Source: Hungatella sp. UBA3147 (GTDB lineage Bacteria > Bacillota > Clostridia > Lachnospirales > Lachnospiraceae). From it: a stretch of DNA of 12,882 bases. Below the pieces are notes generated by a model. The model was not told where the DNA came from. It saw only the letters and a program-made list of their open reading frames with translations, and did no database searches. A program made the translations under genes and the position numbers. The first letter of the stretch is position 1, and each line of letters begins with the position of its first letter. The stretch lies in the NCBI GenBank assembly GCA_002365025.1, contig DEYX01000368.1, positions 1-12,882 on the forward strand. Direction: 5' to 3'. Below are positions 12,177 through 12,882 of the stretch, one piece after another.

Positions 12177-12882
12177 ATGAATCATACATTAGAAAGGCTC
12201 AATAAGCTGCAGGTTTCAACATGGAACATGCTCAAAATAAACGATACGTCCGTAGTGATCGATCTTGACGGTATGCCCGCATATGCAGGGAATCCACTGC
12301 AAAAAAAATATTCCGGGCTACGGATCAGCCGTGAACCTGCATTGGAAGTAACGGAAAATCCTCCGGCCAGCCTTCGTGATATCAAAGGATACGCAGCAGC
12401 GTTCTGCAATTACCGCCTGCATATCACACTCCCGGAAGGATTCGTGGCAAAGGAACCGATTGTGCTGGACTTTCATCTTGACGGCAGCAACGCTTTCCTG
12501 TCGGATGAGTTGTTTATCTGTGCGGAAGCCGGAAGCAGCGCTACCATAGTGATCAGGTATGCGTCTGACGGCGGCGCAAACTGTTTCCACTGCGGATACA
12601 CAACGCTCCACGTAAATACAGACGCAAACATCACGCTGTTAAAGGCGCAAAGATTAGCGGAGAATCATACAGGCGTTGACGCAACAGAGGTAAACGTAGA
12701 TGCAGGTGCAGCCGCCCATGTGGTTCTGATTGAAGCAGGGGCAGAAAAATCCGTTTCCGGCTGCAGCGTCCGGTTAGCAGGAAATGGCGCATCCGCTGAT
12801 TTAGACGGCGCTTATGCCGTAAACCGCGAAAGGGCGCTTGATTTCAATTACCGTATTGAATACAAGGCAAAAAATACGCAGG
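12177..12882 (+). CDS. sufD: FeS-cluster assembly protein SufD, N-terminal part (partial)
   Basis: The first 235 codons are present; the gene continues beyond the right edge. SufD is the SufB paralogue that completes the SufBC2D complex. The start at 12177 has AGGAGG at 12166-12171, five bases away. The order sufC-sufB-sufD and the beta-strand-rich pattern support the call (LHITLPEGF at 81-89, FICAEAGSSATIVIRY at 113-128, FHCGYTTLHV at 137-146, then repeated ALL-length strands). The N-terminal helical region is short compared with proteobacterial SufD. Cys136 and Cys139 form a CFHC motif where many relatives read FHNG. Cysteine desulfurase sufS and sufU would be expected next, outside the window. 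Confidence 0.88.
   Translation, partial: MNHTLERLNKLQVSTWNMLKINDTSVVIDLDGMPAYAGNPLQKKYSGLRISREPALEVTENPPASLRDIKGYAAAFCNYRLHITLPEGFVAKEPIVLDFHLDGSNAFLSDELFICAEAGSSATIVIRYASDGGANCFHCGYTTLHVNTDANITLLKAQRLAENHTGVDATEVNVDAGAAAHVVLIEAGAEKSVSGCSVRLAGNGASADLDGAYAVNRERALDFNYRIEYKAKNTQ

Overview
The window reads as chromosome of an endospore-forming, low-to-mid GC Firmicute, most likely a Lachnospiraceae-type clostridium. The evidence is a forespore sigma factor (SigG), strong AGGAGG-type ribosome binding sites, consensus sigma-A promoters, a type III pantothenate kinase, a PTS-based sugar operon and a SufC-SufB-SufD operon of the Gram-positive type. The genus cannot be fixed from the sequence alone.

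Layout. (1) 1-1045: a divergent pair from coenzyme A synthesis, the 5' end of coaBC on the minus strand and complete coaX on the plus strand. (2) 1154-1930: sigG as a single gene, with a candidate forespore-type promoter upstream and a hairpin terminator downstream. (3) 2073-8993, minus strand: an eight-gene L-ascorbate utilisation operon. In transcription order it holds ulaG (lactonase), ulaC (EIIA), ulaA (EIIC), ulaB (EIIB), a DeoR-family regulator, ulaE (3-epimerase), an unrecognised 349-residue propeller-like protein and ulaF (4-epimerase). (4) 8994-9507: an AT-rich divergent control region rich in repeats and palindromes. (5) 9508-12882, plus strand: a cysteine-rich MarR-family regulator followed by sufC, sufB and the 5' part of sufD, which runs off the window.

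How the genes work together. The EIIA/B/C proteins would import L-ascorbate as its 6-phosphate. UlaG opens the lactone, and UlaE and UlaF convert L-xylulose 5-phosphate through L-ribulose 5-phosphate to D-xylulose 5-phosphate for the pentose phosphate pathway. The decarboxylase that should link UlaG to UlaE (UlaD) is absent from the operon, while an uncharacterised protein sits between ulaE and ulaF. The suf genes encode the FeS-cluster assembly scaffold and ATPase.

Most interesting points. A MarR regulator with six cysteines is nearly fused to sufC and is preceded by a near-perfect palindrome at its own promoter, which suggests a self-regulated FeS- or redox-sensing switch for the SUF system. 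The ula operon lacks ulaD and carries an extra propeller protein. Paired direct repeats flank the ula promoter exactly 74 bp apart.
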